Shown here piece by piece: positions 43,271-51,852 of a DNA stretch of 54,104 bases. Source of the stretch: Bacteroidaceae bacterium (GTDB taxonomy: Bacteria; Bacteroidota; Bacteroidia; Bacteroidales; Bacteroidaceae). A program made the position numbers and the translations under genes. The notes below the pieces were generated by a model. The model was not told the origin of the DNA. It searched no databases and saw nothing but the letters and a program-made list of their open reading frames with translations. Every line of letters starts with the position of its first letter. Position 1 is the stretch's first letter. The stretch covers positions 1 through 54,104 of the forward strand of contig JAFSKK010000039.1 in assembly GCA_017448965.1 (NCBI GenBank). The letters are read 5' to 3'.

Positions 43271-45613
43271 ATGAAGGCGTTACGATACATATTATATATA
43301 TATATAGTGGGCATGATTGCGGCATGCTCCACCACCTCCCATCTGCCTGAAGGAGAGACACTCTACACGGGTGTGAAGAAGATGAAGGTGCACGACCAGA
43401 AGGGGACGGCGGCAGAAGACTTGGCCGTGACGGAAGTGAAGGCAGCGTTGGCTTACAAGCCCAATGGCTCCCTCTTGGGCAGTTCGTCCAAACGAAGCCC
43501 CCTCCAGCTGGGACTCTGGATTTACAACGCCTACGTCGACAAGCCCCGCACAGGGTTCAACAAATGGATGTTCAACTCCTTTGCAGGCACCCCCGTCACC
43601 ATCTCCAGCGTGTCGCCCGAGACCCGCACCAAGGTGGCCACCAACATCCTGCAAAACTACGGCTACTTCCGAGGTGATGTCGACTACACCCTCATCGACC
43701 AGCGTAAACCCCGCACACAGCGCATTTCCTACGACATCCATCTCGGTCAGCCCTACCTCTACGACAGCATCCGCTATGCCTTCCGCGACAGCATTCAGGA
43801 CAGCATCCTGCGTGCCACAGAAAAAGAGAGATACCTGCATCAGGGAGACCAGTTCTCCACGCTGAACCTCACCAACGAGAAAGACCGCATCGTCACCGCC
43901 TTCCGCAACAACGGCCTCTACTACTACCGCCCTGACTACATCAGCTACTTTGCCGACTCCACCAATGTCCCCTACCGCGTGAAACTGCTCGTGGCAGCCG
44001 ACCTGGACATGCCCGATGTGGCACGTCGTCAGTTCTATTTCGGCAACACCAGCGTCTACATCCGTCAGAGCCGCACCAGCGCAGCCAACCAGCAGCGTCG
44101 CCGAAACCGGTCCGCCCCCGTGTTCAACGACTCCATCCAGCGCCGTCGGCTGAAGATAGCCTATCAGGGAGAGCACATCCCCATCGCCCCACGCGTCATG
44201 CTGAAGAACTTCAAGTTCCATTCCCGACAGATGTTCAACCAGTCCCGTGTCGACCAGACCTTGACCAACCTCCATCGCATGGACATCTTCTCCAACGTCA
44301 AGTTCACCTTCACCCCGCGCGACACCACAGGCGGCAATGACACCATCGACACCCGTCTCGACCTGACGATGGACCAGCTCATCAACGCCGAGACCGACTT
44401 CAGTTTCACCTATAAGTCCAACTCACAGGTTGGTCCTGCCGGAGGCATCACCATCTCCAAGCGAAACGCCTTCCGACACGGCGAGACCTTTGCCGTCGGA
44501 CTCCGAGGCAGTTACGAATGGACCACACGCAAAATGTATGGCGAGGACGAACGCGTCAACTCCTATCTGGCAGCCCTCGACGTCTCCCTGTCCTATCCCT
44601 GGATAGCCTTCCCTTGGCTCAACAAGCGCTTCTACAAATACCCCACCGCCACCCAGTTCAAATTCACCCTGGAGCAGCGCAAACGAGCCTACTACTACCG
44701 TCTGATGTCCTCCAACATCGAGGCAGGCTACGACTTCCAGACCTCCCGTTCGTGGAGCCATCGGCTCACACCCCTCACCGTCACCTACAACAAGATGCAG
44801 AACACCACCGAGAGGTTCGACTCCATCTTCTATTACAATCAAGCCCTCTACATGTCTCTGCAAGACGTCTTCGTCCCTGCACAGCAATACACCATCATCT
44901 ACGACAACACTTGGAACAATCGCATACGCCACACGATGCACTTCGAGGGCAGCGTGAAGCAGTCAGCCAACTTCCTCAACCTCATCAACGCGGCGCTCGG
45001 GTTCGACTACAACCAGAAGGACAAACTGCTCCTCTCCACCCCCTATTCCCAGTTCCTCAAGTTCAACTTCCAGCTCAAGAACATCTTCCACCTCACCGAG
45101 AAGACCTCCCTCGCCACCCGTGTGCAAGTGGGCGCCATCTGGTCATACGGCAATTCCGACTACGCCCCCTACAACGAACTCTTCTACGTCGGAGGTGCCA
45201 ACAGTATCCGAGCCTTCTCCATCCGCAGCATAGGTCCCGGACGATTCCACGACGACTGGCTGGACTTCTATCTGGCACAGACAGGCGACATCAAGCTGGA
45301 GATGAATGTCGAATACCGTTTCCCCATCCTCAACGCCTTCCAGGGCGCCCTCTTCGTCGATGCCGGAAACGTATGGCTCCTGCGTGAAAACTCCTATCAG
45401 GTCGGAGGCAAGTTAGGCGATGGCGGCTTCCTCAAGACGCTCGCCCTTGGCACAGGCTTCGGCATCCGCTACGACCTCGACTTCCTCATCCTGCGCCTCG
45501 ACGTCGGCGTCGGCATCCATGCCCCCTACGACACCGGCAAGTCCTCCTACTACAACCTCCCCAAGTTCAAGGACGCCCATGCCATCCACTTCGCCGTCGG
45601 CTACCCCTTCTGA
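43271..45613 (+). CDS. tamL: TamL, lipidated Omp85/TamA-type outer-membrane protein
   Basis: 780 residues from the ATG at 43271, chosen because it opens a lipoprotein signal (MKALRYILYIYIVGMIAAC, Cys 19) just after the tamB stop; the longer frame upstream runs inside tamB. POTRA-type repeats fill roughly residues 30-370, then a 16-strand barrel typical of Omp85, with the surface signature near VGGANSIRAFSIRSIGPG and a C-terminal closing strand ending AVGYPF. Bacteroidetes use this lipid-anchored TamA relative with TamB to assemble or maintain the outer membrane. Confidence 0.92.
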   Translation: MKALRYILYIYIVGMIAACSTTSHLPEGETLYTGVKKMKVHDQKGTAAEDLAVTEVKAALAYKPNGSLLGSSSKRSPLQLGLWIYNAYVDKPRTGFNKWMFNSFAGTPVTISSVSPETRTKVATNILQNYGYFRGDVDYTLIDQRKPRTQRISYDIHLGQPYLYDSIRYAFRDSIQDSILRATEKERYLHQGDQFSTLNLTNEKDRIVTAFRNNGLYYYRPDYISYFADSTNVPYRVKLLVAADLDMPDVARRQFYFGNTSVYIRQSRTSAANQQRRRNRSAPVFNDSIQRRRLKIAYQGEHIPIAPRVMLKNFKFHSRQMFNQSRVDQTLTNLHRMDIFSNVKFTFTPRDTTGGNDTIDTRLDLTMDQLINAETDFSFTYKSNSQVGPAGGITISKRNAFRHGETFAVGLRGSYEWTTRKMYGEDERVNSYLAALDVSLSYPWIAFPWLNKRFYKYPTATQFKFTLEQRKRAYYYRLMSSNIEAGYDFQTSRSWSHRLTPLTVTYNKMQNTTERFDSIFYYNQALYMSLQDVFVPAQQYTIIYDNTWNNRIRHTMHFEGSVKQSANFLNLINAALGFDYNQKDKLLLSTPYSQFLKFNFQLKNIFHLTEKTSLATRVQVGAIWSYGNSDYAPYNELFYVGGANSIRAFSIRSIGPGRFHDDWLDFYLAQTGDIKLEMNVEYRFPILNAFQGALFVDAGNVWLLRENSYQVGGKLGDGGFLKTLALGTGFGIRYDLDFLILRLDVGVGIHAPYDTGKSSYYNLPKFKDAHAIHFAVGYPF

Positions 45614-45668
45614 TGTCACAAGCGAAAAATTTTTCTGCATAATTCATGGAAAATTGGCGGATTCTTTC

Positions 45669-45676
45669 TATCTTTG
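45669..45676 (+). promoter_or_regulatory. -7 box for the small secreted protein gene
   Basis: TATCTTTG about 30 nt before the ATG at 45708. No TTG at the expected distance, so a partial match. Confidence 0.5.
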
Positions 45677-45707
45677 CACACAATAATAATCTTAAACATA
45701 AATCATT

Positions 45708-46376
45708 ATGAAGAAAAAAACGCTCATCACCATGCTCTTGGCCCTTGTCGCCATGACTTCCGCTCATGCACAATGCCAATATTGTAACACCTACGAAGAC
45801 TTCCTGGCAGGACGCTGGCAGCCGCTCGACACCGTCTATTGTGACACCCACAGCAAGAGCGAAAAGATTCTCCTGGGCATCAACGACTTCACGCTGACCA
45901 CAGGCGACAAGACCCTCGACAAAAATCTGAAGAAGGAAGCCCTCATCGTCAAACAGGCCGATACGCTCTATGTGAACTGCCGCAACCTCCGATTCGAAAA
46001 GACCAGCTTTGGCAACGGCTACATCAAAGCCAGACGTCTGGGACAGAAAGAATTGCTCATCGTCAACAAAATCATCGGCATGGACGTAAGTGCCACCGCC
46101 GCAGTGTCCAGTCTCGTGCTGGGAAGCATCGGCAGCGCGTGGACTGCCAGCGAACAGATGAAGCAGCAGGTCTGCTATGTCATCTCGAACGGTGCCAATG
46201 AAAAAGGCCGCATAGACATCCGCCTGATAGACGACGAACTCATGGAGCAGCTGGTGGGCAAGCGCAAAGACCTCCACGACGCCTACTTCGCCGAGGAAAA
46301 CGACACCAAACGCCGCTTGGCCGCACACATCGTTCCTATCCTCGAAAAGGCAGGACTCCTCAAACAAGGAAAATAG
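45708..46376 (+). CDS. Small secreted protein of unknown family
   Basis: 222 residues with signal peptide MKKKTLITMLLALVAMTSAHAQ. The start of the mature part has CQYCNTYEDFLAGRWQPLDTV, with two close cysteines, followed by a beta-rich region, a hydrophobic stretch near 125-145 (VSATAAVSSLVLGSIGSAW) and a helical C-terminus. I do not recognise the family. It has its own promoter box and a terminator. Confidence 0.8.
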   Translation: MKKKTLITMLLALVAMTSAHAQCQYCNTYEDFLAGRWQPLDTVYCDTHSKSEKILLGINDFTLTTGDKTLDKNLKKEALIVKQADTLYVNCRNLRFEKTSFGNGYIKARRLGQKELLIVNKIIGMDVSATAAVSSLVLGSIGSAWTASEQMKQQVCYVISNGANEKGRIDIRLIDDELMEQLVGKRKDLHDAYFAEENDTKRRLAAHIVPILEKAGLLKQGK

Positions 46377-46413
46377 TCGAACGGATGTCGGGGAGAAGAG
46401 GAAGAAAGATAAG

Positions 46414-46456
46414 ATAGCCCGTGCAACGAAAAAAGATGTACGGGCTATTCCTTTGT
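46414..46456 (+). terminator. Terminator after the small secreted protein gene
   Basis: ATAGCCCGT (46414-46422) pairs with ACGGGCTAT (46440-46448) around an A-rich loop, followed by TCCTTTGTTT. Confidence 0.75.
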
Positions 46457-46506
46457 TTAGTTCAAATTGCTTCTTGTCCGCTTTCCGCATTTCCTACTTT
46501 CCGCAT

Positions 46507-49107
46507 TTATAGGATAGGAAGTTCAGCAACCAGTTTCTTGTAGTTGCCGCGCATGGTGCGTTCGATGGCTTTGTCATTCAGCAGGCGTTCCAGTGTTTTC
46601 TGTGCCGAGCGATTGTTCGCGTAGCCAAACACTTGGGCGAACTTCTCGGTGGTGAATTCCTCTGGCAGTTGGCGGAAACACTCAACGAACTTGTTGGTGC
46701 GTCGGCGTTGCTGAGCAGCATCAATCAACTGGTCGTCGTAATACTTTCGGTGCAGGTCGTAGAACCAATGCAGCTGAGTGTGATACTGAATGTCAAGCAC
46801 CAGGTCGCAGAGTGCCTTGTCCGTCTCGTCAATCTGATAGGTGCCCGTCTGTTCGCGTTCCTCCCAGTGGCGCATGTCGATGTAGGGTGCGCTGATGTTG
46901 ATGCCATAGTAGGGAACGCGCTTGATGAGTAGCCAGTCGGCTTGGTCTTTGTTGAATTCGGCAATGGCTCGTTGCTCGTCGCACCATTTGTGCACATGCT
47001 CCACCAATGGCCAGACAGGCAGCTCCCCTTTTCGCTGATCCAGTTTGTAGCTCCACTGCCTAAGGGTCTCGTCTGCCACGGCAAGGAAATCATCATTCTT
47101 GTCCACCAATGGCATCATCTCGAAGTCGGGCTTACCCATGGGAATGGTGCCCATTCGGGTGTCGAGACCAATGTTGAAATTCCGTTCGTTCACCAGTCGT
47201 CTCAGGGTGGGAGGAGTACAAGTCTCTATCTGGTTCCAAAAGATTCTGAAACGTCCGCTCACCGACTGATTGTTGGAATAGTGTTGCGAGTCAAACTCGT
47301 TGTGGAATGCCTTCAGCGCCATGATGTCACGATTCTGCCACCCTCCCGACTTCGACATGTTGATGGAGTTGTCCTTCTCCGAGTCCACTGTGATGAGGTG
47401 ACAGTTCATCTCCTCCCCGTCCACCATCGTCTTGCAGTTCAGCATGCTGCGGATGAACTCTGTGTTCGATGCTCGTGGACCAAACATGCGGTTGTAAATC
47501 TTGTCGCGGGGACGGGTGTCCTTGTTGCCGCCAGCGTTGCCTTTCATTTCTTTCCATGTGTTGGTTGCCTCGTCGGCCAGCCTGTCAGCCTCGATGATGG
47601 GAGCCAGCAGCAGTTCCTGCAGACGGCTCAAGGTGCCCTTTCCGCTGGTGGGGTCGCCCACACCCAGAATGATGTAGTTCAGTCGGCTTCTGATGGACTT
47701 GTTGGCGTAGAAGATGTAGTAAGTCTGCGTCATGCAAGTGCCCATCATGGCGGCAGAAGCAAAGAAAAGGAAAGGCCACAATCGGCGCGGATGAGGTTCG
47801 CACACTTCTCTCAGACATGGAAACACGTCGAAGAACTGCTCAATCTGGTCACACCACTTCTCGAAGGGCAAATCCTCCATCGGGTCACCCTTGCCTGCTG
47901 ATGTGGATTGCGGTGTGTCGATGCCCGCCTCCAGCATGAGTGTGGCAAGTGCCTTCGGGGTGCATTTCAGCAACATCTTCTTGGCTGCGCTTTCAATGAG
48001 ATTCTCCACCTCATTGGGTTGTTGATCCCAGTTCTTCACCCACTCCAGTTCGTGCGCCATAGCGATAGCCCTTTGGGGGTTGTTGTCCAAGAGCCACAGG
48101 AGCCAGTGAGACGTCTGCGCACTGAATGTGGCATGATTCTTCCCTTCGGGCAGTCTCTCTCCATAGTAGTCGTTGAGTGCCTTGATGATGGCTTGCTCTC
48201 GTTCTGTGAAAGTGATGGCAGCAGAAGTGGAAAGGGGCTGTGCTGGTACAGCAGCAGAAGAAGGGGACACTGTGTCCTGTTTTGGATTCTTGCGCTGACG
48301 TTCCAGTTCTTGCCAACGGGGTTGCGTAGGTTCAGATTCACCTCGACGGTAAGCCTCGCCATACTTCTCCTCAAAGGCTGGATTCTCGTAGCTGAACAAC
48401 TCCTCCCAGTCGATGAACTTCACATCGCCTGCCTTTGGCAAGAAGTGGGCATGGTCGCTGTTCTTCGTCTGTCCGTCGGCATACTCCAACACACCGAGCA
48501 TCTCTGCCATCTCGTAGGCATTGTCCTGCAGGTTGCCCCATTCCAGACGTGCCTTGAACACCACCTTGATGCCCTCACCGCTTGGTGTGATGAACACCCA
48601 CAAGATGCCCAGTTCCTTGAAGTCATCCCTCTGGAGCCACTGTTGGGTGAGCTTCTCGGCATTCTCCACATGGTCGGCATCCAGCACCGCCAGTCCCGAC
48701 AGGTAACCATTGGCTTGTATGCGCCACAACCCTGTGCGTCCCCATCTGTCCTTGCTTTCGGCAAAGTGAGTCACCGTTGGGATGATGGCAGGCAGCGCAC
48801 TCTTCTTCTGGGTGATGAAGAGTTTCACACGTTTCAGGTCGTCGGCAGGCATGAGCTTCTTTCTCCTGCGCTCATCCTTCTTCAGTTCCTGCGCGAGCCA
48901 CTTCTTGTAGTCCTCGGTTTTCACCACTTCCTTCACCCATTCCTCCACCGCTTCACGTACCTCAGCCTCTGCCATCTCGCGCTTCAGTCGGCGGTAAGCG
49001 TCGATGAGTTCCATGTTTTGAGGTTGCATCATCAGACTTTTGAGCACCTCTGCCGTGAGTTCCTCGGTGGGTTTGTTAATGTTTTGTTGATAAACTCTAT
49101 TCATCAT
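46507..49107 (-). CDS. VirE_N (BT4734-like) and DUF3987 ATPase/primase-like protein
   Basis: 866 residues. The N-terminal third carries the VirE_N/BT4734-like domain (GYLSGLAVLDADH...ILWVFITPSGEGIKVVFK), which resembles primase-polymerase folds. A middle linker leads to a DUF3987 domain with a Walker-A-like loop GVGDPTSGKGT near 480-492, later NVGLDTR-type FNIGLDTRMGT, and a C-terminal helical part like a winged helix (EEFTTEKFAQVFGYANNRSAQ). Such proteins are common in mobile islands of Bacteroidetes and probably act on DNA. No integrase is seen nearby. Its ATG overlaps the stop of the gene before it by 4 nt, so they are translated together. Confidence 0.82.
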   Translation of the reverse strand: MMNRVYQQNINKPTEELTAEVLKSLMMQPQNMELIDAYRRLKREMAEAEVREAVEEWVKEVVKTEDYKKWLAQELKKDERRRKKLMPADDLKRVKLFITQKKSALPAIIPTVTHFAESKDRWGRTGLWRIQANGYLSGLAVLDADHVENAEKLTQQWLQRDDFKELGILWVFITPSGEGIKVVFKARLEWGNLQDNAYEMAEMLGVLEYADGQTKNSDHAHFLPKAGDVKFIDWEELFSYENPAFEEKYGEAYRRGESEPTQPRWQELERQRKNPKQDTVSPSSAAVPAQPLSTSAAITFTEREQAIIKALNDYYGERLPEGKNHATFSAQTSHWLLWLLDNNPQRAIAMAHELEWVKNWDQQPNEVENLIESAAKKMLLKCTPKALATLMLEAGIDTPQSTSAGKGDPMEDLPFEKWCDQIEQFFDVFPCLREVCEPHPRRLWPFLFFASAAMMGTCMTQTYYIFYANKSIRSRLNYIILGVGDPTSGKGTLSRLQELLLAPIIEADRLADEATNTWKEMKGNAGGNKDTRPRDKIYNRMFGPRASNTEFIRSMLNCKTMVDGEEMNCHLITVDSEKDNSINMSKSGGWQNRDIMALKAFHNEFDSQHYSNNQSVSGRFRIFWNQIETCTPPTLRRLVNERNFNIGLDTRMGTIPMGKPDFEMMPLVDKNDDFLAVADETLRQWSYKLDQRKGELPVWPLVEHVHKWCDEQRAIAEFNKDQADWLLIKRVPYYGINISAPYIDMRHWEEREQTGTYQIDETDKALCDLVLDIQYHTQLHWFYDLHRKYYDDQLIDAAQQRRRTNKFVECFRQLPEEFTTEKFAQVFGYANNRSAQKTLERLLNDKAIERTMRGNYKKLVAELPIL

Positions 49108-49601
49108 TTGTTTCCTCCATTTTTAATGTTGTTTACTACTTTGTTGAATTTCTCGTTGGCTGGCAGTCTTCTTACCACCAGCTGCACAAGGCGCAGCACC
49201 TCGGCTTGCCAGTCGCGGCAGTGGCAGGAAAGGTCAACCGTGCCAGTGAAGGTCATCTTGCCCTTCTCCATGTCGAGCCAGCATTCCAGTTCGTCCTCCG
49301 CCACCACGCGCAGACTCTCAGGCATCTGCACTGGCTTCTTGGGCTTCAAATCCTTGGTCAGCGCATTGAACTGAGCCGCCAGGTCTGCATACTGGTCTGC
49401 CGAACTCTCCTTGCACTTCAGGGTCATCATCCGCGAAGGGTCGCTGCCCGTCGTTGTCCAACGCTTGCCACCCCCGGCACACGTCTTCACGTCCTGCTGG
49501 GTGCTGGGAGCCTCGTTGAAAGGCTCAAAGCCAAAACGCTTGGTTTCGGGGTCGTAGGTGCCTGTTCCTCGCACCTTGAGTTTCTTTGTTTTCTTTTCCA
49601 T
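49104..49601 (-). CDS. Small protein coupled to the DUF3987 gene
   Basis: 165 residues, basic at the start (MEKKTKKLKVRGTGTYDPET), no signal peptide. The middle has LDMEKGKMTFTGTVDLSCHCRDW, a beta segment, and a helical C-terminus (VLRLVQLVVRRLPANEKF). The family was not recognised. It overlaps the next gene by ATGA, which implies a close partnership, perhaps a DNA-binding or accessory subunit. Upstream are a TAATTTTG box (49768-49775, minus strand) and a long hairpin. Confidence 0.75.
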   Translation of the reverse strand: MEKKTKKLKVRGTGTYDPETKRFGFEPFNEAPSTQQDVKTCAGGGKRWTTTGSDPSRMMTLKCKESSADQYADLAAQFNALTKDLKPKKPVQMPESLRVVAEDELECWLDMEKGKMTFTGTVDLSCHCRDWQAEVLRLVQLVVRRLPANEKFNKVVNNIKNGGNK

Positions 49602-49724
49602 TGTTATAATGAAGAATTGAAAATGATGCCTTGCACTCCAGTCATCATAGGCGATTTCAACGACTGGCGGGTACCGTGCTCAGTATGGTTCCCTACATTA
49701 CCCTCAGACAGGCACGAAGAAAAA

Positions 49725-49771
49725 TTTGCACCCGACAGAGGGAGTGTGTGACTCCGTTTGTCGGGTGCAAA
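49725..49771 (-). terminator. Long hairpin with T-run, terminator or operator
   Basis: TTTGCACCCGACA (49725-49737) and its complement (49759-49771) form a perfect 13-bp stem. An inner GGAGT/ACTCC adds to it. On the minus strand the stem is followed by ATTTTTC, a terminator layout that could end the transcript of the coiled-coil gene. The outer arm overlaps a TAATTTTG box, so it could also be an operator for the small-protein/DUF3987 operon. Confidence 0.6.
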
Positions 49772-49875
49772 ATTACAATCCGTTTTCTGTGTTTGTAGGA
49801 CTACAATGTGGCTACAAATTTGACCACAAAAACATATCCATTTGATTTTCAGTCTATCATTTTTCTTTTGTTTAT

Positions 49876-50027
49876 CCCAAATCGGTCATTAGAAAAATTG
49901 TCTAACTTTTTGTTGGAGAAATCATCCACAAACGGAACAAATGTAAGTTCTGGAAACCGATTTCATCAATAATAGGAACTTTGAAATTGACATTTTGTAA
50001 GTGATTTTTTCTAATGACCGATTTGGG
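49876..50027 (+). mobile_element. Complete 152-bp MITE-like element
   Basis: Perfect 22-bp inverted ends (CCCAAATCGGTCATTAG... and ...CTAATGACCGATTTGGG). It is flanked by TTTAT on both sides (49871-49875 and 50028-50032), a 5-bp target duplication. It encodes no protein. Two more copies lie at the contig ends. The 5-bp AT-rich target and terminal C would suit an IS1634-type parent, but no parent transposase is in the window. Confidence 0.92.
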
Positions 50028-50028
50028 T

Positions 50029-51039
50029 TTATTTTTTTGTAGTGACTACACTTTCTTCTTCAATCTGAGCTATCAGTCGTTGTGATATCGCATCGTTAAA
50101 AACTTTCATCTTTTCAACAAGCAACCCCACGTCTTTCTTCACGCCATTCTGATCATAATTGATGCCTTTGTTCACGGTCGTACGGATGCTACCTCCTGAG
50201 CGACCAGACACCATACCAATGAAATCGGAAAAAGCTTTTATGTTCACAGGCGTCTCGCCTTTTTCTGCTTTTAGTGTAACATTCAGTATGGTCTGGAACA
50301 GAATGACCAACTGTCTGTTTGTGAATCGGGGATACTTGCCCCCCTCATTCAACTCTCCGCCCGATTCAGCAGCCTCTTGTTGTTCCAGTTTTGTTTTCAG
50401 TGTTTCGTTCTCCGTCCTCAACTGCTCGTTTTCTTGTTGCAGTTCCTTCATTTTCTCATCTTGGTTACTAGGCTGCGAAGGACCCAAAATGGCCTTGTGC
50501 ATGGCTGAACTAATCTTTGCATATTCCTCTTTTGCTTTTTGTTGCGCCTCTTCTTTCACAAGGTCGTGCATGATGTCTAACTTGGTCTTGTCTGTCCACT
50601 CTCCTCCAAACGCTAACTCATAACACGACCATTGACTTTTCCAGATTCTCAGCATCTGATTGAGGAATGCGGTGCGTGGTGCATCTCGGCATTCAAGATA
50701 GAGGATGCCCCATGCCACACACAGTGCGCATTCGGCCAAGTTTTCTTCGTAGTCCTTCACAGCGTAAGGTAATTCGTCACGCAACTCTGGCTTCCATTTC
50801 CAGACCTGCCCCTTAGCCTCTCGTATCACTCGCAAGCACTGCGTTTCCGGGTGGCGGTGTTGGACAGCGGAAACGAGCACCTTCGTCCCGTAGTTAAGCA
50901 CTTGCGCAAACATCCCCTCGTCTTCCTGCACTTCCAAAGGAATTTGCTTCAACAAGAATTTGCTGTACATGAATTTGTAAGTTTCCTTTTCCTGCACCTC
51001 TTCCAACCAGTAGTCGAGGCTGTCTTGCTTTTTTTCCAT
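50029..51039 (-). CDS. Coiled-coil protein of unknown family in the accessory region
   Basis: 336 residues from the ATG at 51039, chosen because the promoter lies within the longer frame. The N-terminal half is helical (YWLEEVQEKETYKFMYSKF); the middle (about 200-250) is a coiled coil (MKELQQENEQLRTENETLKTKLEQQE). The C-terminal part (PRFTNRQLVILFQTILNVTL...FIGMVSGRSGGSIRTTVNKGI) looks like an alpha-helical domain seen in Bacteroidales accessory genes. No function is recognised. The stop codon TAA lies inside the target duplication of the MITE, so the element inserted right at the gene end. Confidence 0.78.
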   Translation of the reverse strand: MEKKQDSLDYWLEEVQEKETYKFMYSKFLLKQIPLEVQEDEGMFAQVLNYGTKVLVSAVQHRHPETQCLRVIREAKGQVWKWKPELRDELPYAVKDYEENLAECALCVAWGILYLECRDAPRTAFLNQMLRIWKSQWSCYELAFGGEWTDKTKLDIMHDLVKEEAQQKAKEEYAKISSAMHKAILGPSQPSNQDEKMKELQQENEQLRTENETLKTKLEQQEAAESGGELNEGGKYPRFTNRQLVILFQTILNVTLKAEKGETPVNIKAFSDFIGMVSGRSGGSIRTTVNKGINYDQNGVKKDVGLLVEKMKVFNDAISQRLIAQIEEESVVTTKK

Positions 51040-51072
51040 AACTTCGGCTTTTTTATATTTTTTTGTTGGATG

Positions 51073-51102
51073 CAAAGTTAACAAAAACTCTTTTCAATAC
51101 AA
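51073..51102 (-). promoter_or_regulatory. Promoter of the coiled-coil protein gene
   Basis: Minus strand: TTG (51102-51100), 19 nt spacing, TAACTTTG (51080-51073). The start codon at 51039 lies about 27 nt from the expected transcription start. Confidence 0.8.
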
Positions 51103-51290
51103 AAAAACGAGATTTGTTTTTACATCTTCCACAAAACCACAGAACGGAAAAGAATCGTGCCATGCAAAAAACTCTGCCTATCTGTTGAGGATAAGCAGAT
51201 CTATCTAATAGGAGGGGTGGACGACTATGAAAATGGGTGCTAATAATATATTTCAATTCTTTGAAAGGGTGAGTTGTTCGGCTGAGCGAC

Positions 51291-51779
51291 CTACATCCAT
51301 AAAGAAGAATACTCTTCCTTCACTTTCTCTACATCGATTCTCTTGATTTCGTCTGGCATCTCAAAATTCAGGTAACGATAGTATTTCTCATATTTCCGAA
51401 GGCACTCTTCAACCTTTTCCTTTACGGATTCAACAGATCTTCCATAAACAAGCAGTTCGGCAAACACGTTATTTTTCAGATGCTCGTCCAGTAGCGTCTT
51501 TGCCTCATCCGACTTGCCCATATGTTTCAATTCAACTATTTTTTGACGCAACTGATATTCGGGGAATTTGTCCATAACCAACTGTTCTTTCAGCAGATGA
51601 ACATCCTTGGTCATCGTCAAGATCTTGGAAAATAACACGATGTTGAGAATGCCCATGATGACAATGGTCCAACCAATGATAGCCTCACCAATTTCGTCTC
51701 CTGGGCTTCTATAAGAAGAGTAAGCGAAAATGGATGTGGCGATTGCCATAAAAGCCAAAGTCAAAAATGTCTTTTTCAT
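51291..51779 (-). CDS. Small membrane protein of unknown family
   Basis: 162 residues. A signal-like first segment (MKKTFLTLAFMAIATSIFAY) and a second membrane segment (about 33-53, AIIGWTIVIMGILNIVLF) are followed by a charged helical domain (about 60-160; FPEYQLRQKIVELKHMGKSDEAKTLLDE) that may form a coiled coil in the cytoplasm. Family not recognised. It lies 73 nt downstream of the WG-repeat gene on the same strand and may share its transcript. Confidence 0.75.
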   Translation of the reverse strand: MKKTFLTLAFMAIATSIFAYSSYRSPGDEIGEAIIGWTIVIMGILNIVLFSKILTMTKDVHLLKEQLVMDKFPEYQLRQKIVELKHMGKSDEAKTLLDEHLKNNVFAELLVYGRSVESVKEKVEECLRKYEKYYRYLNFEMPDEIKRIDVEKVKEEYSSLWM

Positions 51780-51852
51780 TGTTGTAGTTGGGCGCTTATA
51801 TGCCGTTACCCATCGGCTTTAATAAATTAAAGTACTTATTCTTTACAACAAG

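Noticed and set aside
47908-49374. 488-codon frame on the plus strand
   Set aside because: Opposite the DUF3987 gene and its partner; Cys/Leu/His-rich shadow without domain.
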